Of a stretch of 64,000 bases of DNA, positions 1 to 14,100 are shown piece after piece. The stretch is from positions 121,856,562 to 121,920,561 of the forward strand of contig NC_134367.1 of NCBI RefSeq assembly GCF_035582795.1, read 5' to 3'. The number at the start of each line of letters is the position of its first letter. Position 1 is the stretch's first letter. A program made the translations under genes and the position numbers. This DNA comes from Mycteria americana (lineage: Eukaryota > Chordata > Aves > Ciconiiformes > Ciconiidae). The notes beneath the pieces are model-generated. The model saw only the letters and a list, made by a program, of their open reading frames with translations. It ran no database searches and had not been told where the DNA came from.

Positions 1-330
1 GCTGGCCGAGGCGGGGGTTACCTCAGCGACCGAGGCGGGGCGGAGGGAACGGGCCCGGCGCCTCTGAGACCCAGGGGAGGGGAAGGGCTCGCCCCGGGGC
101 TGCCTGCGGAGCGGGGCCGGCGGCCGGGAGATGTCCGGGGCGGAGAGGGGCTCGCCCCGGGGCAGCGCGGCGCAGCCAAGGTCGTTTCCCGCGGGAGGAA
201 GGAGACCGGAGCTGGGGCCTGCTCCAGGGGAAGCCGGGGCGGCCCCGCTGGCACTGGGCGGGGAAGAGCTGGCCGGGCGCCGGGTGGGAGGTAGAAAGGC
301 TGAGCGGGGGGGCTGACTGCAGCCAGCTTG
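1..330 (-). promoter_or_regulatory. CpG island, possible first exon of a leftward gene
   Basis: This block is very GC-rich and dense in CpG, and drops to AT-rich sequence after about 330, so it looks like a CpG-island promoter cut by the window edge. Read on the minus strand it contains CGCTGAG followed by GTAACC at plus positions 26 to 16, a reasonable splice donor (GT on plus bases 20-21). That would make about 22-300 a noncoding first exon of a gene lying to the left. In mammals SERTAD2, which has a noncoding first exon, lies divergently upstream of SLC1A4, so it is a candidate; no coding sequence here confirms it. The open frames on both strands are low-complexity Pro/Gly/Arg/Ala runs expected in any CpG island and are not called as genes. 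Confidence 0.55.
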
Positions 331-3300
331 GCTGTGGAAGCCTCGGCTTCCCTCAGCACCAAAGGACCCCGGGGTTTGGAAGTGGGAAGTTAGGGTTTGC
401 TTGTGTTTGACAGGTGTCACGGCTCAAGGTTTGAATATTTCCACCTCCCTCCCCCTCCTTTTCATCTTTTTTTTTTTTTTTTAATTCTGACAGATTTTTA
501 GAGAACAAAGTATATCTCGGGTTCCAGCGTGATGGCAAAATTTGACCAGATGAATGAAAAAATAAAAGTAATAGCATTGACAGCTGCATTACAAAGCGCA
601 ATTCCTCTTGTGCTGCTGGAGGGAATTGACAGATAGGAGCAGTATCAGTGGTGTAAAAAAAGCAACGCTGTTTTCACAAATGATTAATATTGGAGGAATT
701 TAGTTTGAGTAGAGTGAGGAAGTAATGCCCGCTAGGAGTTTCCAACAAATACTGGAGCCTTACCAACAATTTAATCCTGGTGAAGGAAATGAGATACTCA
801 AATTGTGTTTCACCTCTTCATCTCTACATACAAACTCTTAAACTAAGACCTGTTTTTTGCAGTAAAAGCGTAAAATAGCTGATAGACTTCTGCGAGATAA
901 TGAGATAACACTGTCAGAATAAGGGACTACATTGGCATTTTCCCAGGCTGCAAAAATACACAGTTTTGTTTGCTTTAAAAACTTGTTCCCTGGACAGAGG
1001 GCTATAAATACAGATTTTTTTTTTTTCTTATTTTGGCATCCACAGTAATTGAAGAGCTGAAAAACTATAACCTGCAATAATTTGTTCTTGTTTTTCACTT
1101 TAGAAATAGTGGCACTAATTACAGTTTTTTCCTGCTTGCTTTTATCGAGATCCAGGGAGCTGGAGTGAAGATTTCACAGTTCCTCATTTGAAGCAGGAAT
1201 GTTAAATCGCACACCAAAAAAATGGCCTTCAGAGTTGTCTCTTAGCATCTAAGGCATCATCCTGCCAGCTGTCCTGTAGTCCGTAGTGTCTGTCAAGAAA
1301 TCCAGGATGGACGGTACTCAGATTGCTCTAATATGAAAGGGGAAGAAAAATAAAACCAGTAAGGCCATCGTGTCAGGAAAAGAAAAAAAAAAAGGGGGGA
1401 AAAAAAAAAAGTGGTGGCATACAGATATGGTAGGGTTTGAGTGGGATTTTTTTTCTTTCATCAAAGAAAGAGCAGAAGCAGGGTCTTGTGCCTTCCCGAG
1501 CATCTAGCACTGGCACACAGTGAATTCTAAGAAATTAGCTATAATTTATGTTACAATTTTACCCCCAAACACTATGAGACATACCTGGCTTAATGCCTTT
1601 GGGGTTTCTCCCAGTGCATTCTTCATCATGCTGAGGGTCCAGGGAGTTTCTTAGATGCAGAATTCCTTGGGCAGCGACACTGCTCTGCTCATCAGCTGCA
1701 TAAAGCCATAAATCTTTCAATTCTAAGATAATGTTGGGAAATAACGTTGTTTAATAACTACCCCATCTTCCCTGTTTCTTCAGTCTGCTTTGAAACCATC
1801 TGAAGGCTTCCCCACCCCAACTGGTGCGTTCATAAAACTTTGAGGATTTGTTGACTAATATTTCCTTTCCTGTTGGAATCTGCAGAGCTCTGCTGTTGTA
1901 AATGCTCTTGCTTTAACTGCTCTTGGATTAGAATAAACCGAATCCCCCCTATTGTTCTTTTATTGCATTTTATTTTATGCATACTGCATTTTGGTCTTCT
2001 GAGTGATTGGCTGTTTGCATTAAAATTTATGAGTACGAACATGCATTTTGTTTGGCACAGACCTGTTTCCATTGAAACCCAAGACAGTTACCTTGACGTA
2101 AGGATTCATTTCAGCTAATCATGGGGAATAATGAAGGATTTTTGTAAGCAATCCTCATATTTAAATTGACAGCAAAGGCAGAGAATTTAAGATCTATCGT
2201 CTTTTTTTTTTCCTGCCATAATAAGAGGTTAACATACTTGCAAGGTTCTGCAACCTTCAGCAATGCCCACACACTGATTCATTCTTAGCGACTTCTGAAC
2301 GCTGCACAAAAGAGGGCTTTGCATCGGATTCCGTGCAATTTGGCAAATAAGATGAAGAACAGAGTATTTCTCATTCAATGGTAGAGAGTAAATATATATA
2401 CACACACCCTCTTCAAAGAACTGAAAGAGGTGGGAATTTCAGGGTAGATGATTGTCTTTTTGTAGTTGTATCTTCTTTAACAGCAATATTCTAATGGAAT
2501 CAAGACAGAAATTGAGCTCATGAATTTGGGCACAATTGCTTCTGGAGGGTGAAAGTCTATAAGCAATCATCCTGCTCTGCTGCTACAACCTACTATGGGG
2601 GCTTCGCGCGCGCGTGCTCCCAGAGACAGCAACCGAGGTAATATTTCATATCATCGCGGTGCTGCAGCTTTCCCAATATACAGCAGTTTTTCTTCAGGGC
2701 CAGTGCTGGCGAGGAAGCAATTATATGAAGATCTCAGCTTTTACTTTTAAAATCTCAATTTCGCACTTACAGAGAACAGTTTGAAAACGCGGCCCGCTGC
2801 CGAAGGTGATTTCTGTTTGAGGTGGTTTATTTTGGTTTTTGTGAGTTTGGTTGTTTAGGGTCAGTTGTTTAGGAGTGTGTTTGCTTCAGCTGAACTGAGC
2901 CAAGATACTCTTCAGTTAGACTGGTTTTAGAAATTACAGCGTTTCTACCAAACTGCTTCAAAACTGCTTCCAATTAAACTAGTGCCACTTAGGCATCAGC
3001 ACAGCAGGGATAGTTGTTGTCCCTGGCTTGGAAATTCAGTAGCTCGCCCTCCGTAATTTGTGTGTGGTGCAGAACTCTGGAGGAAGGTCGCACGTCTTGG
3101 GTTTGGCTCTGGCTTTACCTGAAGGTTTCCACAGCTGCTGTGACAGAAGTCATTAGAGAGAAAGAAACAAACCGCAAAACCTGAAGTAAAAGGAGCTCAG
3201 GCAGCCAGGTCTGCTCAAGGTACGTAGCATGCCTGCAAATGGGGCGTAATTCCCCTGCAGCCCACAAACTTGAGGTTTCAAAGCCCAAATCAAATCAGGG

Positions 3301-6300
3301 TCTGGCAAGAGGGGCCTGATCCCTTCCGCTTGCATCCATGCACATCTCAAGCCAACAGAAATCTTTGATCCCCATGCAGGTGCCCTGATGACACAAACTT
3401 CACTTTCAGCTACATCTTCCAGGGAGCGTCAGAAGGTGTGTATCGTGTTCAAGGGAACACTTGCCAAAAATATTTGTTCTTTTGAGCATAATTGGGATGA
3501 TTTGGTAGATAGTTTTACGCGAAGACATCAGAGCCTGGCTTTTTTACTGCACGATAGCTGTTTACAAAATAAGGTTGTTTAGTTAGTTATTGACCTCAGG
3601 GAATACCTTTAAAAACCTGCAAATATTCACTTATATGTGAATAAAAGCAGTGAATTTCCTTCAGCTGTGTTTGCTTTTTGAAAACATTCCAGTAAATTAG
3701 ATTAGTGGCTAGAAATGTTTATGGAAAGAATTTTAAGCCCATTTTAGAGGGTGTTCATGGAAAGCAAAATTTTATCTCAAAAACACAGTCATTTTACCAG
3801 GTGTTAATTTATGTTTGTCAACTCAGGGAATGCAAACCAGTATTATACGTGATTTGTTCAGGTCATGTATCTCTCCTGTTCATCCAGTCTCGTCTCTTTT
3901 TCTGCTGTGCTGCTTCCTATTCCTCTGCTGTGCCAGGGATGGAAAATGTAACATTTTATTTGTTCGCTTCACACCTTCTGCATTTCCCTCTGAACAGAGG
4001 GCTCCTTTCTTGAGCAACAGTGAAAGTAAACCGCTATCACAAAGCAAACTTGGGGCCCTGGAATATAAAACCACTCCCTGCAATATTTAAATTCCTTTGA
4101 AAACCATCCCCTGCCATATGTCTATAAACACTGTCCAGCTGCAACGAGCTTATAGATTCTTGGAGACCATCTGAATTTAGCAAAGAAAGAACAATACTGT
4201 CTTCTGAGGTAGAGTCAATTGCCATTTTAAACCTCTCGTGTAGATCTTCAGATACTTTTTATTCTTTCTCTGTTGGCAAGTGTTAGGTAGAACTGGGAAC
4301 AAAGGTATACCAGTGTAATATACTTACTTTTCTTAAATTAGCTTCATCTTTCTAAATAGTTATATGAAAATTATCGGGTTTATTACAGGACACACAGTGT
4401 AATTGTGCAGTTTAAAAGACTGAGATTTAAGTTTAATGTCACTACTACCATCACATAAGCAGGCTAATGTGCTTGCTCCAGCAGTTTAGCATCACGTTCT
4501 CGATCCCTTCACTTTGCAAATGACCAAGAGAGAAGATCTAGAGCTCTTGTTGCAAGAAAACAGACTCTCCTTTACCGAAAGGAAAAAAAATGTGTAATGG
4601 TTTTTATCCCTAAGGCATTCTGTTTACATGCATGTTTGTAAGCTGCTCCTACACCTTACACCATGCTGCTTCTGTTGGTTAATGCCTTCGGCTGTCCGGT
4701 GTCACTGTGTCCCCACACAGCACTGTCAAACACCAACTTTTCATGTAATTTTAAAACTCGGATTATTTCACTAATATCTTGTAAGTACTTCTGCTCAAAA
4801 ACAGCTTTATTGCTTGGTTTACAAACATTTCTGATGTAATACATGAATGTATAATGCGCCGAGTTGCTTGTATTATTCCATTACCAGAAACCACGTGACA
4901 CTTACTTACTACATTAAAATACAATACTGAACACTTCACTCTTAAGTGCGAAGTCCAAACCACAGTTTAAATATGTTCTTTTATTTTTTTTCCCTACATT
5001 TATCATAGAAGCCAGTTGTCATCTGACTGCAGCCCATTTGGGGCAGAGGCCGTATGGTTTTTCCTGCTTAGGAATGGAGCGGCAGAACTGGGACACCGAC
5101 AAAAATACAATAAATAATAGCAACGAACCAAGCACACTTCCTCTGTCAAATGCCAAGTGTCAAGTACTTGTAGCAGGGATGCTTTCGTGTGATCCATGAG
5201 AACAAGAGTTAGTTGTAGGAAATACCCAGTGAGAAAATTTCAAACACAAAAGTTAGAGAAAACTAAGCTGCATGTGGACAAGCATGCTGAATTCAAGAGT
5301 AAATTCTATCCTATGAGGTGTTTGTCCAGCTCGAGTTGCAAGTTCCTCAAAATCAGGATTTTATTACAGGAGAACTACTAGACATTTATTGTGAGCCACC
5401 ACCACCAATTCCTTACACATTGGTGCTGGCAGAACGTGGGGTATAAATGCAAGGAACAATTTTAGTCATATGGCAATCTGGCGAAGCGCTTTTACATTTT
5501 AATTATGCTGCAGAAAGGTCAAGGCTGGATCCGTGTCGGTGCAGGGATAATTTTTTTTATGGTTTATGAATATGCCTCTCCAAAACTGAAGAACCAAGAA
5601 CTGGAGAATAAAACAAAATTTTCCTGTGTAGGGTGTCAGTTCCGATCTGCTTTTGAAACAGCCCTCCAGAGGCATCCTGAAATTTTACCGGCTTAGCCCA
5701 AATTTCCAGGGTGACCATGCAGTTCTCAAGGCAGGGCCGGGGCATCTTCAGGTTGAGAAAGATGCAAAAAGCAAGTGTCCTGGCTGTCAGTCGTGGCACA
5801 GCGTTCAGCATGCCGAGAGGAATCCGTATGTGCTGATCTGCCTCTGAAAAAGGGTCTGTAGGCTTTCAGCTCTGGAGGGGAGTGGTGTGAGGAGGGAGGA
5901 CAACGGGTTACATGGCTTTTCAGTATCACACCGTGCACCCTTCAGCATGCTCAGATGAGAAGGGGTGCTTTCCCTGTACCAGGACACTTCCCATGCCCTT
6001 GCCATCAACTTGTTTTTAACTGGTGGCAGCCTGCTCACCTTAGCAGGGACAGAGAACACAATTTTGTGAGACCTCTAAAGGAGCTACATAGTGGTAATAA
6101 GAATTTCCTTTCTCTTACCCAATTTTCAGACCCAGTCCCACATAGCCCATAAGACCAAGTCATGACACAGCTCCCATAAGACGTCTTTAGTGAGAGCCTC
6201 ATGCACATCGAAGTTTAAAAATGTGATCGGAAAGTTGTGAAGGGATGAGCTTGTCAAGAGAAGGTGACATGCTCTTGTTTTGAGGCCAAATGTTAAGTAC

Positions 6301-6363
6301 CATCCCCAAGTTCAAATATAGCTCTTGAATTACCTGTATCCTTTTTCAATAAGCTATTTTCTA
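331..6363. other. Intergenic or upstream sequence, no gene seen
   Basis: AT-rich unique sequence. It holds a T16 run at 467-482, A-rich runs at about 1381-1410, a small CGCGCGCG cluster near 2606, and a near-palindrome at 3624-3643. All open frames are under about 105 codons, lack recognisable domains and are not supported by paired splice sites. I see no transposon in it. Confidence 0.6.
3624..3643. repeat. Short inverted repeat
   Basis: Arms TATTCAC and GTGAATA flank the 6-bp spacer TTATAT, giving a perfect 7-bp stem. It is followed at once by an AATAAA-type hexamer (AATAAAAG). It could be a dyad protein-binding site or chance; nothing around it indicates a transcript end. Confidence 0.4.

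Positions 6364-6402
<39 letters not shown>
6364..6402. repeat. (AAT)13 microsatellite
   Basis: Thirteen uninterrupted AAT units. An array this long and pure is likely to be length-polymorphic. The Leu-rich minus-strand frame across it is only the translated repeat. Confidence 0.97.
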
Positions 6403-6404
<2 letters not shown>

Positions 6405-7789
6405 ATAATACATTAGCTTTGGGACTAGCTGTTTGCATTTGGGTATGCAGTTCTTCTCCAAGGAGAAAGACCCAGGCTCCATTATTTGTTTGCCAGCCCC
6501 ACTGCAAGCCTCAGCCCCCCCAGGGGATGTGGCTGGCCTTGGTGCTATACATCCCTCCCCAGCAGCAGGAGAGAGTCCCAGAGCCTGCAAGTCCGAATAG
6601 ATAAGCGTGGAGCAGGGTGCCATACAAAAACAGAGAAGTAAAGTGATTTACTTAAGGATAAGACTCATCTCTCCCGACAAGACACCCCCACCCCTTGATT
6701 GCCTCATCTCTGCAGTGCTGATGGAGCTGCAAGGAACTGAGTCTCCCAGGTAGGGCAATGGTTAATTCAGTGAGAAAGCAGAAGGAAAATGTCTTGCTAC
6801 AGATTTAATTCCGACAGTTGTCCTCTCTTACCTCTGTTGTAAACCCGAGGGCCTGCGAGCAGGCGGGATTGTTTCTGTTAGAATTGCTTCTGACAATAAA
6901 TATTGTGAAAATCAGCATTGTTTTGTTAAAAAAAGAATGGATGTGCACCTCCAGTGACCTCTATTTTTCACTTCACTGAAGTGATTATAAATGGCTTTAC
7001 TTCTCCATCAATGCCTTTGCCGTGGACACTATTGATTGTTTTTACCTCGCTGCCCATATCCAGGTGTACTGAATTTTCTACCCACGTTTCCAAATGCTGC
7101 CTTTGCCCCAGGCTGGGGCAGACTGTGCTCCTGCAACAGCGATTCAAAACTTATCGCTGTGGTTATCCATGCTGAAGTAGCACCTAGGATCGACGCACGG
7201 GTACCATATCCATCTGCAGCTCAGCTTGGTCCTCATCAACTCACCCACCGGCATGGGAACAGGGCAGGGGCTGGAGAGACACGTGAGTGACAGGGGTGCT
7301 GGACCAGAGAGCGAGCGTGGGAGCTGTGGCTTGGTCCTGAGGTCAGGAGAGCATCAGAAGATGTTGTGGGCCAAAATAAGGATCAGCCTGGGTATTGAGA
7401 AGAGACACATGCGGAAGCGCTTGGCAGGAATTGGGGAAATTTGCCAAGCTCAGTAGAGAGGTCTCCCCCTCTCTGGGCTTTATCCAGCCCTGCCGAGGAA
7501 TAGCCAAGCCAATGCCAGGAACTGGAAAGTGAAACTGCACAGAAGCAGAGAGGGAAAAGGAAAAAAAAAAAAAAAAGGCAAAAAGAGAAAGAAATCCAAG
7601 CTGAAAAGCTGGGAGGAAAGAACACCAGAGCAAAAAGCCAGTGTGCTGGAAATAATTTGTTCAGACTGAGTCCACCAGGTGATTTCAATAGCGGAAGGGC
7701 AGAAACCTTGTCGTGCTCGGGAATGTCGCGCTTGGACCCACCGGTTTATTTACAGCATTTCTTTTGCTCCCCCTCCTGCACTGAGCTAA
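6403..7789. other. Intergenic sequence, no gene seen
   Basis: Unique sequence with an A16 tract at 7561-7576. Open frames are short and overlapping, with no recognisable protein family. Confidence 0.6.
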
Positions 7790-8100
7790 AGCCAGTGAGC
7801 GAGATGGAGGGAGGGAGGGAGAAAAAGAGAGGCCGAGAGCCTTCTGCGGTTGGCGGGGGCCTATAAATAGCTGGTGAAGTCTTCTAATACCAATAGGGTG
7901 CGTCATTATGGCCCTCCCCGGCTCCGCTCAGCAGCAGCCGTGCCAGTGGGAGCGGGAGCTGCAGCAGCACCCAGAGCTGAGCAGCTGGGCTTGGCACGGA
8001 TGGAGCTGGGAGAGGGAGGCCGGGAGGTGCAAGGCGGGTTGCACAGTCTGCCGCAGTTTGTCTCAGGGAGAAAGGGAGGGGGGAAATGAGCCACGCGTCC
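7790..8100. promoter_or_regulatory. Candidate enhancer or promoter with TATA/MEF2-type site
   Basis: CTATAAATAG at 7861-7870 fits both the MEF2 consensus and an extended TATA box. Within 45 bp downstream are a CCAAT pentamer (7890-7894) and a TGCGTCATTATG segment resembling a CRE/AP-1 site (about 7899-7910). Upstream is a purine tract with GGGA repeats (about 7808-7822) and downstream the sequence is GC-richer to about 8060. The cluster is unlike its flanks. Whether it is a promoter (a 106-codon open frame starts at 7908) or a distal enhancer cannot be told from sequence alone; the encoded peptide is not recognisable. Confidence 0.35.
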
Positions 8101-11100
8101 TTACGAGCCGCCTCGCCCGCACGTTGCAAAGCGTATTCCAATTCTTGCTCTCTTGGCTGCCCAGTCGGCACCGGGGAAATGCCTCTTCCCAGAATAAATG
8201 GGCATCCGAGGTCTGTGTTTCTGCCTGACTTGGATGTTGGGGGCGATTTCTGAAGTCCTGCTGTGTCATTCGCTCCCCCATCTCGCTCCTCCTCACCCCA
8301 TAGTAAGGGTCAGAGGAGGAAGAAGAAGTGATGGAGTAAGTTCAGCAAGACGGGCAGGCTGGCTCAGTGCCACCAGCCGGTGATCCCTTCTCCGCAGTTT
8401 TAAGTGTTGCTCTCAAAGGTGACTAAAGGCAAAAGTCTGAGGGATGCTAGAGGGGATTTCTAGCCCAAATTTCCCATCCTTGTCACACCACTGGAGATAA
8501 CCCTCTCATAAATAAGGCCACTGCTCCTGCCTCGTCTTTTTGAACTGTTGCTGTCTAATCCAGATTTCAGGGCTGGGGTGTGAGAGGACCTGGTGCCTTC
8601 ATTTTCTGAGCTCCCGCTATCAGCCTTATAGCAGCAAGCTATGGTAAAGCTTGCAAAGAACCTGTATCTAAGACAGTATAAACTGCTTGCATAAATATGG
8701 GGAGGACTTTTATACTAATTAAAATGAGACTCCAGTCATTTTCCCTTTTTTTTTGCAATGCTGCTGTATTTTTTGAGAATCCTGATCTGCTTTATTTCAG
8801 TCATTTCTCCATCTGCTTTGTATTCTTTCATTGCTCCTTGGAAGGTTTTGCAAACTCAGATGCAATTTGACGTATATTTCCAGGAGCGCAGTTAATGGAG
8901 ATCTCCTTATCAGACACCAGTTTCAGTGACTTACAATGCCACTGATAAAAGGGTGAGGATGGACTGGCAAATCTCACTGGTTTCTACCATCTTCCAAAAT
9001 AAATTTTTCATTATGGAGCATTGCAGAAATTTCTTACGTCAATCCAACAGAAAGAAGTGGAGTAACCTGCTGGCGAATTCTTCCTATCTGGGTCTATTTG
9101 CACAAAAATCAGCCTGTTAAACAAGAAGATGCCAGGCTGACACGGGCAGGTCTCTCTGCCGAGCCAATGCCGTGAGATATACTCCTTTTTCAAGGAAGAT
9201 GGTAAATTCTCAAGATTTGGGGCTCTCTGTGGGGTCCACCAGCACAGCATCCATGTCTGGTGGAGGAACCATCTCTCCATGAAATTGCACCACATTCAGC
9301 AACTGGAGACCCCTCTAGGCATCCTAATTTCCAAAATTTCCTGAAGATGTTGAAGCTTTGGAGCAGCATGGCATTGGCTAAGGACCAGCCTCTGCAAGGG
9401 GAAGTGCAGCTCTCAGTGGGTGTTTGAACACCCGGCAGGTTTATCAGTACGAAACCCAGCACGGAGAGAGGGGGATGAGGATGATGGTTAATCTGTTTGG
9501 GTATCGACAGAGGTCAATGGCACTTAAGGATCAGCATGTGGTGGGCTCTGCTGTGTCAGGGGAGATTGGAGTGCTTGCAGCAAGTGATAAAATGCCTCTG
9601 AGAGAGCGTGGGACCATCCCCACGTAGGAACAACTGGCTCCCAAGCTGAGCATTTGACTCCAAGCATCACTGTTTTCTCAGTGTCCAAAAGGTTCAAGCT
9701 TCAAAACACTTGGTTTTGTGAGCATTTTGAAAGGATGTGTGCAGAAAGAACTAGTGATCCCACCTCCCCCTCCAAAAAAAACACCCTAAAATCCAGTGAA
9801 TAAAATTCCTGATGTGAAACTTCTGCCTAGGCTGACTTTTAAGAGGAGACAGTGAATTTGGGAATAAAGCATGTGCCCCCAGGCACAGCTCGAGCTCTGA
9901 ATGCAGGAGCCGGGCTTCCCCTCCGATGTGCTCTTCTGCATCCCTTTGCACCCAAGCCAAGATCCGTACAGGTTGCAAGAGCCTGGGATGGAGACAGTTG
10001 TGCCCTGCCCTGTATTCTCTGCACCAGGCAAACCCCATTCCCGAGGATATGATGTCTTGGGTGCCCACGTCCTGCTGGCCGCTTGCTTTTTTCCGTTGTG
10101 CTGGAAATGTCTCCATCACGCTGATTTGGTCCCTAGCTCTGCTCTCAGCAAAACGCAACCAGAGGAGGCAGACCTGTCTCAGTCTTGGGGAGACTCAAAC
10201 CCTGTTTCCCCATCTCACAGCAGCCTCCTCCACGTCCTTGTTAATCCAAAATTTGGGTATGTACATCTTTTCACAGGGAAAAATAAAACGTGACTTAAAA
10301 GAAGTTCAAAACATCTTTTTTTCTAACGGTGAGGTCCATGCTGGCAACAGGCTTGATATGAGCTGGGATCTACCTTTCTGAACTGAAATCATGAGGATTA
10401 CTCACATGTTTAAAAATAAGCCCATGTTGAAATTCCCTTGTTGGATTAAGACCTAAGCCCTGCAATTGTCACTTTTCCCACCAGAGGAAAGTGCCAGTGG
10501 CTTAACTAAATATACCATCCGCATCGTGGCCTGCCATTTCCAGATTGTTTCTCTTTCCCGTTTTACTGGAACTCCTCCACATTTCTGTAAGTTTATTTTA
10601 CGTTTTGGTTGGTTTGCTTTTTTTTACCAATTCATCACCTTTCCCGCTACATCTCTTTCCCTGAGCCATATGTGATCTCTCATCCTGTCCTTTCCATTTC
10701 TTCCCCATCTTTCTCTGCCTGTTTGTCACCCATTACTTCAAACTTGGGAGAAACTACCCAAACTAGAAATGGTGGACAAAATAAAGCCAAATTCACCCTG
10801 GATTTGTGTCTCTTCCATGTCTAATGATATGCAAGTGCTGATAGAAGTTTTTTGCAGGGTTGGGGCAATTTCTTTTAGGGATTCTCTGATGTCTAATAAG
10901 AGTTGTGCTGACATGCAGCCATATCCAGGTGGTTATGCCCAGTCTTTGGGATGAGTCTGATGAAAAAAGTGGAGTCATGGTTTTGTTACATGTAAAGAAA
11001 AAACTAAGCAAGAACCAGGAAAAGGCAAGGATTTCATGTGAGTCCGGTGTTTTACTCTGTGCTTATTTTGCTTTGAAACGAAAAATGTTCATGAACAGCT

Positions 11101-14100
11101 TTTTAAGCATTTTGGTTTCTGTTTATTCACCTGGTCTGGTTCTCTCTCCTTCTGCAGTTTTCCTTGCTGGAAAAGAAAAGAAGATCCTAAACAAACAAAC
11201 AAACAAAAAATTTAAAAAAGGGAAGGAAAACTGATTACTTTTGAGAAAAGCTTCACAGAAAACCAGAATACTTCCATTAAATCAGAAGTGTAGTACGGAC
11301 CAGCACCCCTGCTTCCAGTATAGGGCTGACACTCCTTTTAGATGTCATTTCCAGGCACGAGCTGAATACCCGCATGGTGTGCTCTGCCCGTGGGCTTGCT
11401 CAGGGACTTGGCCGGGCCCGGCTACTTGGCTCTGGCCCTTGCCATCCATGGGAAATGCTCCATCAGGAGCAGCACTGAAGGCAGCTTTCTCCCTGATTGT
11501 CGGCCAGCCCTCGGCTTGCCAGCCCGATTTCAAGCCTGGATGCCGGGGAGCTCCCTTGAATGCTGCTCCGCTAGTTGAGCCAAGGCTGCACATGCACCCG
11601 CAGCTGCCCCTTGGCTATTGCTTGGGTTGCGGTCGTGCTAAAAATGCAGCAATAGAAGTGTGCGGCGTTTTGCTGATCACCTAAACTGCAACCATGAGAA
11701 AAAACCCAGCCATACTCGAGTCACTCCCAGCGCAGGCAATACCACAACTCTGTGGGACTCCCCTAAGAGATAGGAAGATGTCGGCTCATTAGCTTTTTGC
11801 TCAGCGGGGCTCTTCTAGCCAAAACCTTGGAGAAAAGCCTTTTCTGTGCATTCATCCTATATATTGCTAAAGAAGAGAGCCTGAGAGCAGCGTCTAGCCC
11901 CAAAGCCAAACACCAGGCTGGCTGCATGCTCCCTGTGCAGCACCCCATGTAGTGCAAAGCCATTCTTACTATTCTTCATGTGTTTCTTTCAGTATTTAAA
12001 ATAGTGTGAGCTCTCTGTTGCAGCCTGCCAACAAGAGGTTTTCATGGCATGACCAGGAAGGGGGTTTTACATGCCCCCAGAGGGTGGCATGAGGGTGCTC
12101 AGGGTGCAAAACCTCACTGCGATAATGTGGGAAGATGGGGGCCAGCGGTGCTGGAGATGAGCTTGTCTCTGTTCCAGGAGAGCATCCACATCATCTGACC
12201 CAGGGAGGCAGCTAACAGCCGGGCAGTGCTGCCAGCCAGGCGTCCCACTGCTGGTCCTCTTTCATTTCGTGGCATAGACACAGCCTTTTGTTCCCTTCTT
12301 CATCTGCTGAATTTGGTTTCTGCTGGGGGGAATGGGACTGAACGGAGAGAGGGGAATGTCAGGAGAGAGACATACACTCGAGGACCTTTGGCTTTCTCTA
12401 GGAAAACTTCCTGAAAAGCTCAAATGGCCAAAAACCCCCAAGAAGATACGTTTATGGTTGACCCCAAAGGTGGCTCGCAATGTTTCAGCTGAATTCACCA
12501 CCTTATTTACAAGGCATATCCTTCTTTAATACACTCACCCACCCTGCATCTCTAAAATAACCCCATCGCGTTACTAAAAATAACCTGTTGCTTACTTACT
12601 GATACCGGCTCGCTCATCACTAGCAATGTTATGCTTCTTCTCAGTTCCCATTAATTGCTAGCAGCAGCTCTCCCAGCCCGTCCCTCTCCACCAGCAGTAT
12701 TTCAGACCAGGACAGAGCAGGGTGCAGCCCAGGGCTCGCACACCACTCAAACATACCGACTGTACAGGAACCAGATCTATCCTGCACCCTGAAGGGTTGA
12801 TTTTACCCGTGTGAGGTCATGATGTTAACTCCAACACATCTCCCCTCCACTGCTATTTATTTTTGCCGGAACCAAGAGGTTGCAACAGTGCCTGGCAATT
12901 CCCTGAGAAGCTGTACTCTCAGTCCCCCAAAATTAGCTTTCTACAAAGTGAGGTCTTTGTGTTAATAACCCTCGTGTTTTGATAGCTCAGTCAATATTTT
13001 GGTAGCTTTAGGCAGCACCTATAAATTTTGACGAGTGTGCCGATGCGATAGACTTCTCCCGTTAGCTGCCGAGAGCCAGCTAATGAAATGAGGTGAGGTT
13101 TCATTCTTCTTTTCTGACCGTCTCTTTCTGCAGCCCACTTGTAAGAGCTTCATTTTTCTGTCACCACAGCCCAATCAGCCACTGAGACACTATAGCAACG
13201 ACTTGATTTAATCGCTTCTCCAGCTCTGTGATATCAGGTCTGTTAGATGCCCGGAATTTAACGGCATGTGGGGTATTTACCCATGTGCAAGGAGGATGTT
13301 AAATGCTCTTGAAGCGTGATTACCTCTACAGGCACCTTGCCTGGGTGCAAATCCACCAGCTATGGTCTTGGATAGGAAAAGTTAAGAAACAAACATCATT
13401 TCTCATAATGCAGTATAAGCTACCCCCATCCGTGTTTACAATAAATAGCCCTCTCTTGCCAGGAAGAAATAATTTTCCCCCTCCGAGCTGCTTTTTTTTC
13501 CTCCTGGCCTTCCTAGCCGATGCATTGATCAGCGTCTGAAAGAGGTCTTAATTTGAGTAGTTTCCTAATGCACAATGTGTGCAAGACTAAGCTTTTTTCA
13601 AGAATTTGCTGGTACAAAAGAAATTTATTTCACAATGAGGAGAACAATTGCCATTATAAATATCAAAGCATGAAGATACCCATTTTGTAGTTACATTCCA
13701 AAGAACACTTTTTATTCAAATTCCCTCTCTTCAGGAGCTTCCCCTTCTGAAATTTCTCACTGTTGTTAAGTAGCCCAAAGGGGGATTTTTGTGTGTGTGT
13801 GCGTGTGCATGGGAAGTTTGGCATAATTCATTCAGGATATTGTGGTAATGGGGTTATTCTAAGCATGAAACAAGATAATTTTCATGCCTTTTGGAAGCTG
13901 TTCTCCTGCTTGCCTAATTTCAAATCGTTTCCCTTTTGATGGGTTACTCCTGTACGTTGCGGCTGATGCGACGCCGTGTGTCCTGGACACCAGGGCAGCG
14001 CGTCTGACCAGCCAGGACTGATCCTGACATGGGCACCAGGTTCTTCATCACCTGGGATAAGTCCCATCAGTGTGAGCAGGAGCCATGGATAGGGCCAAGG

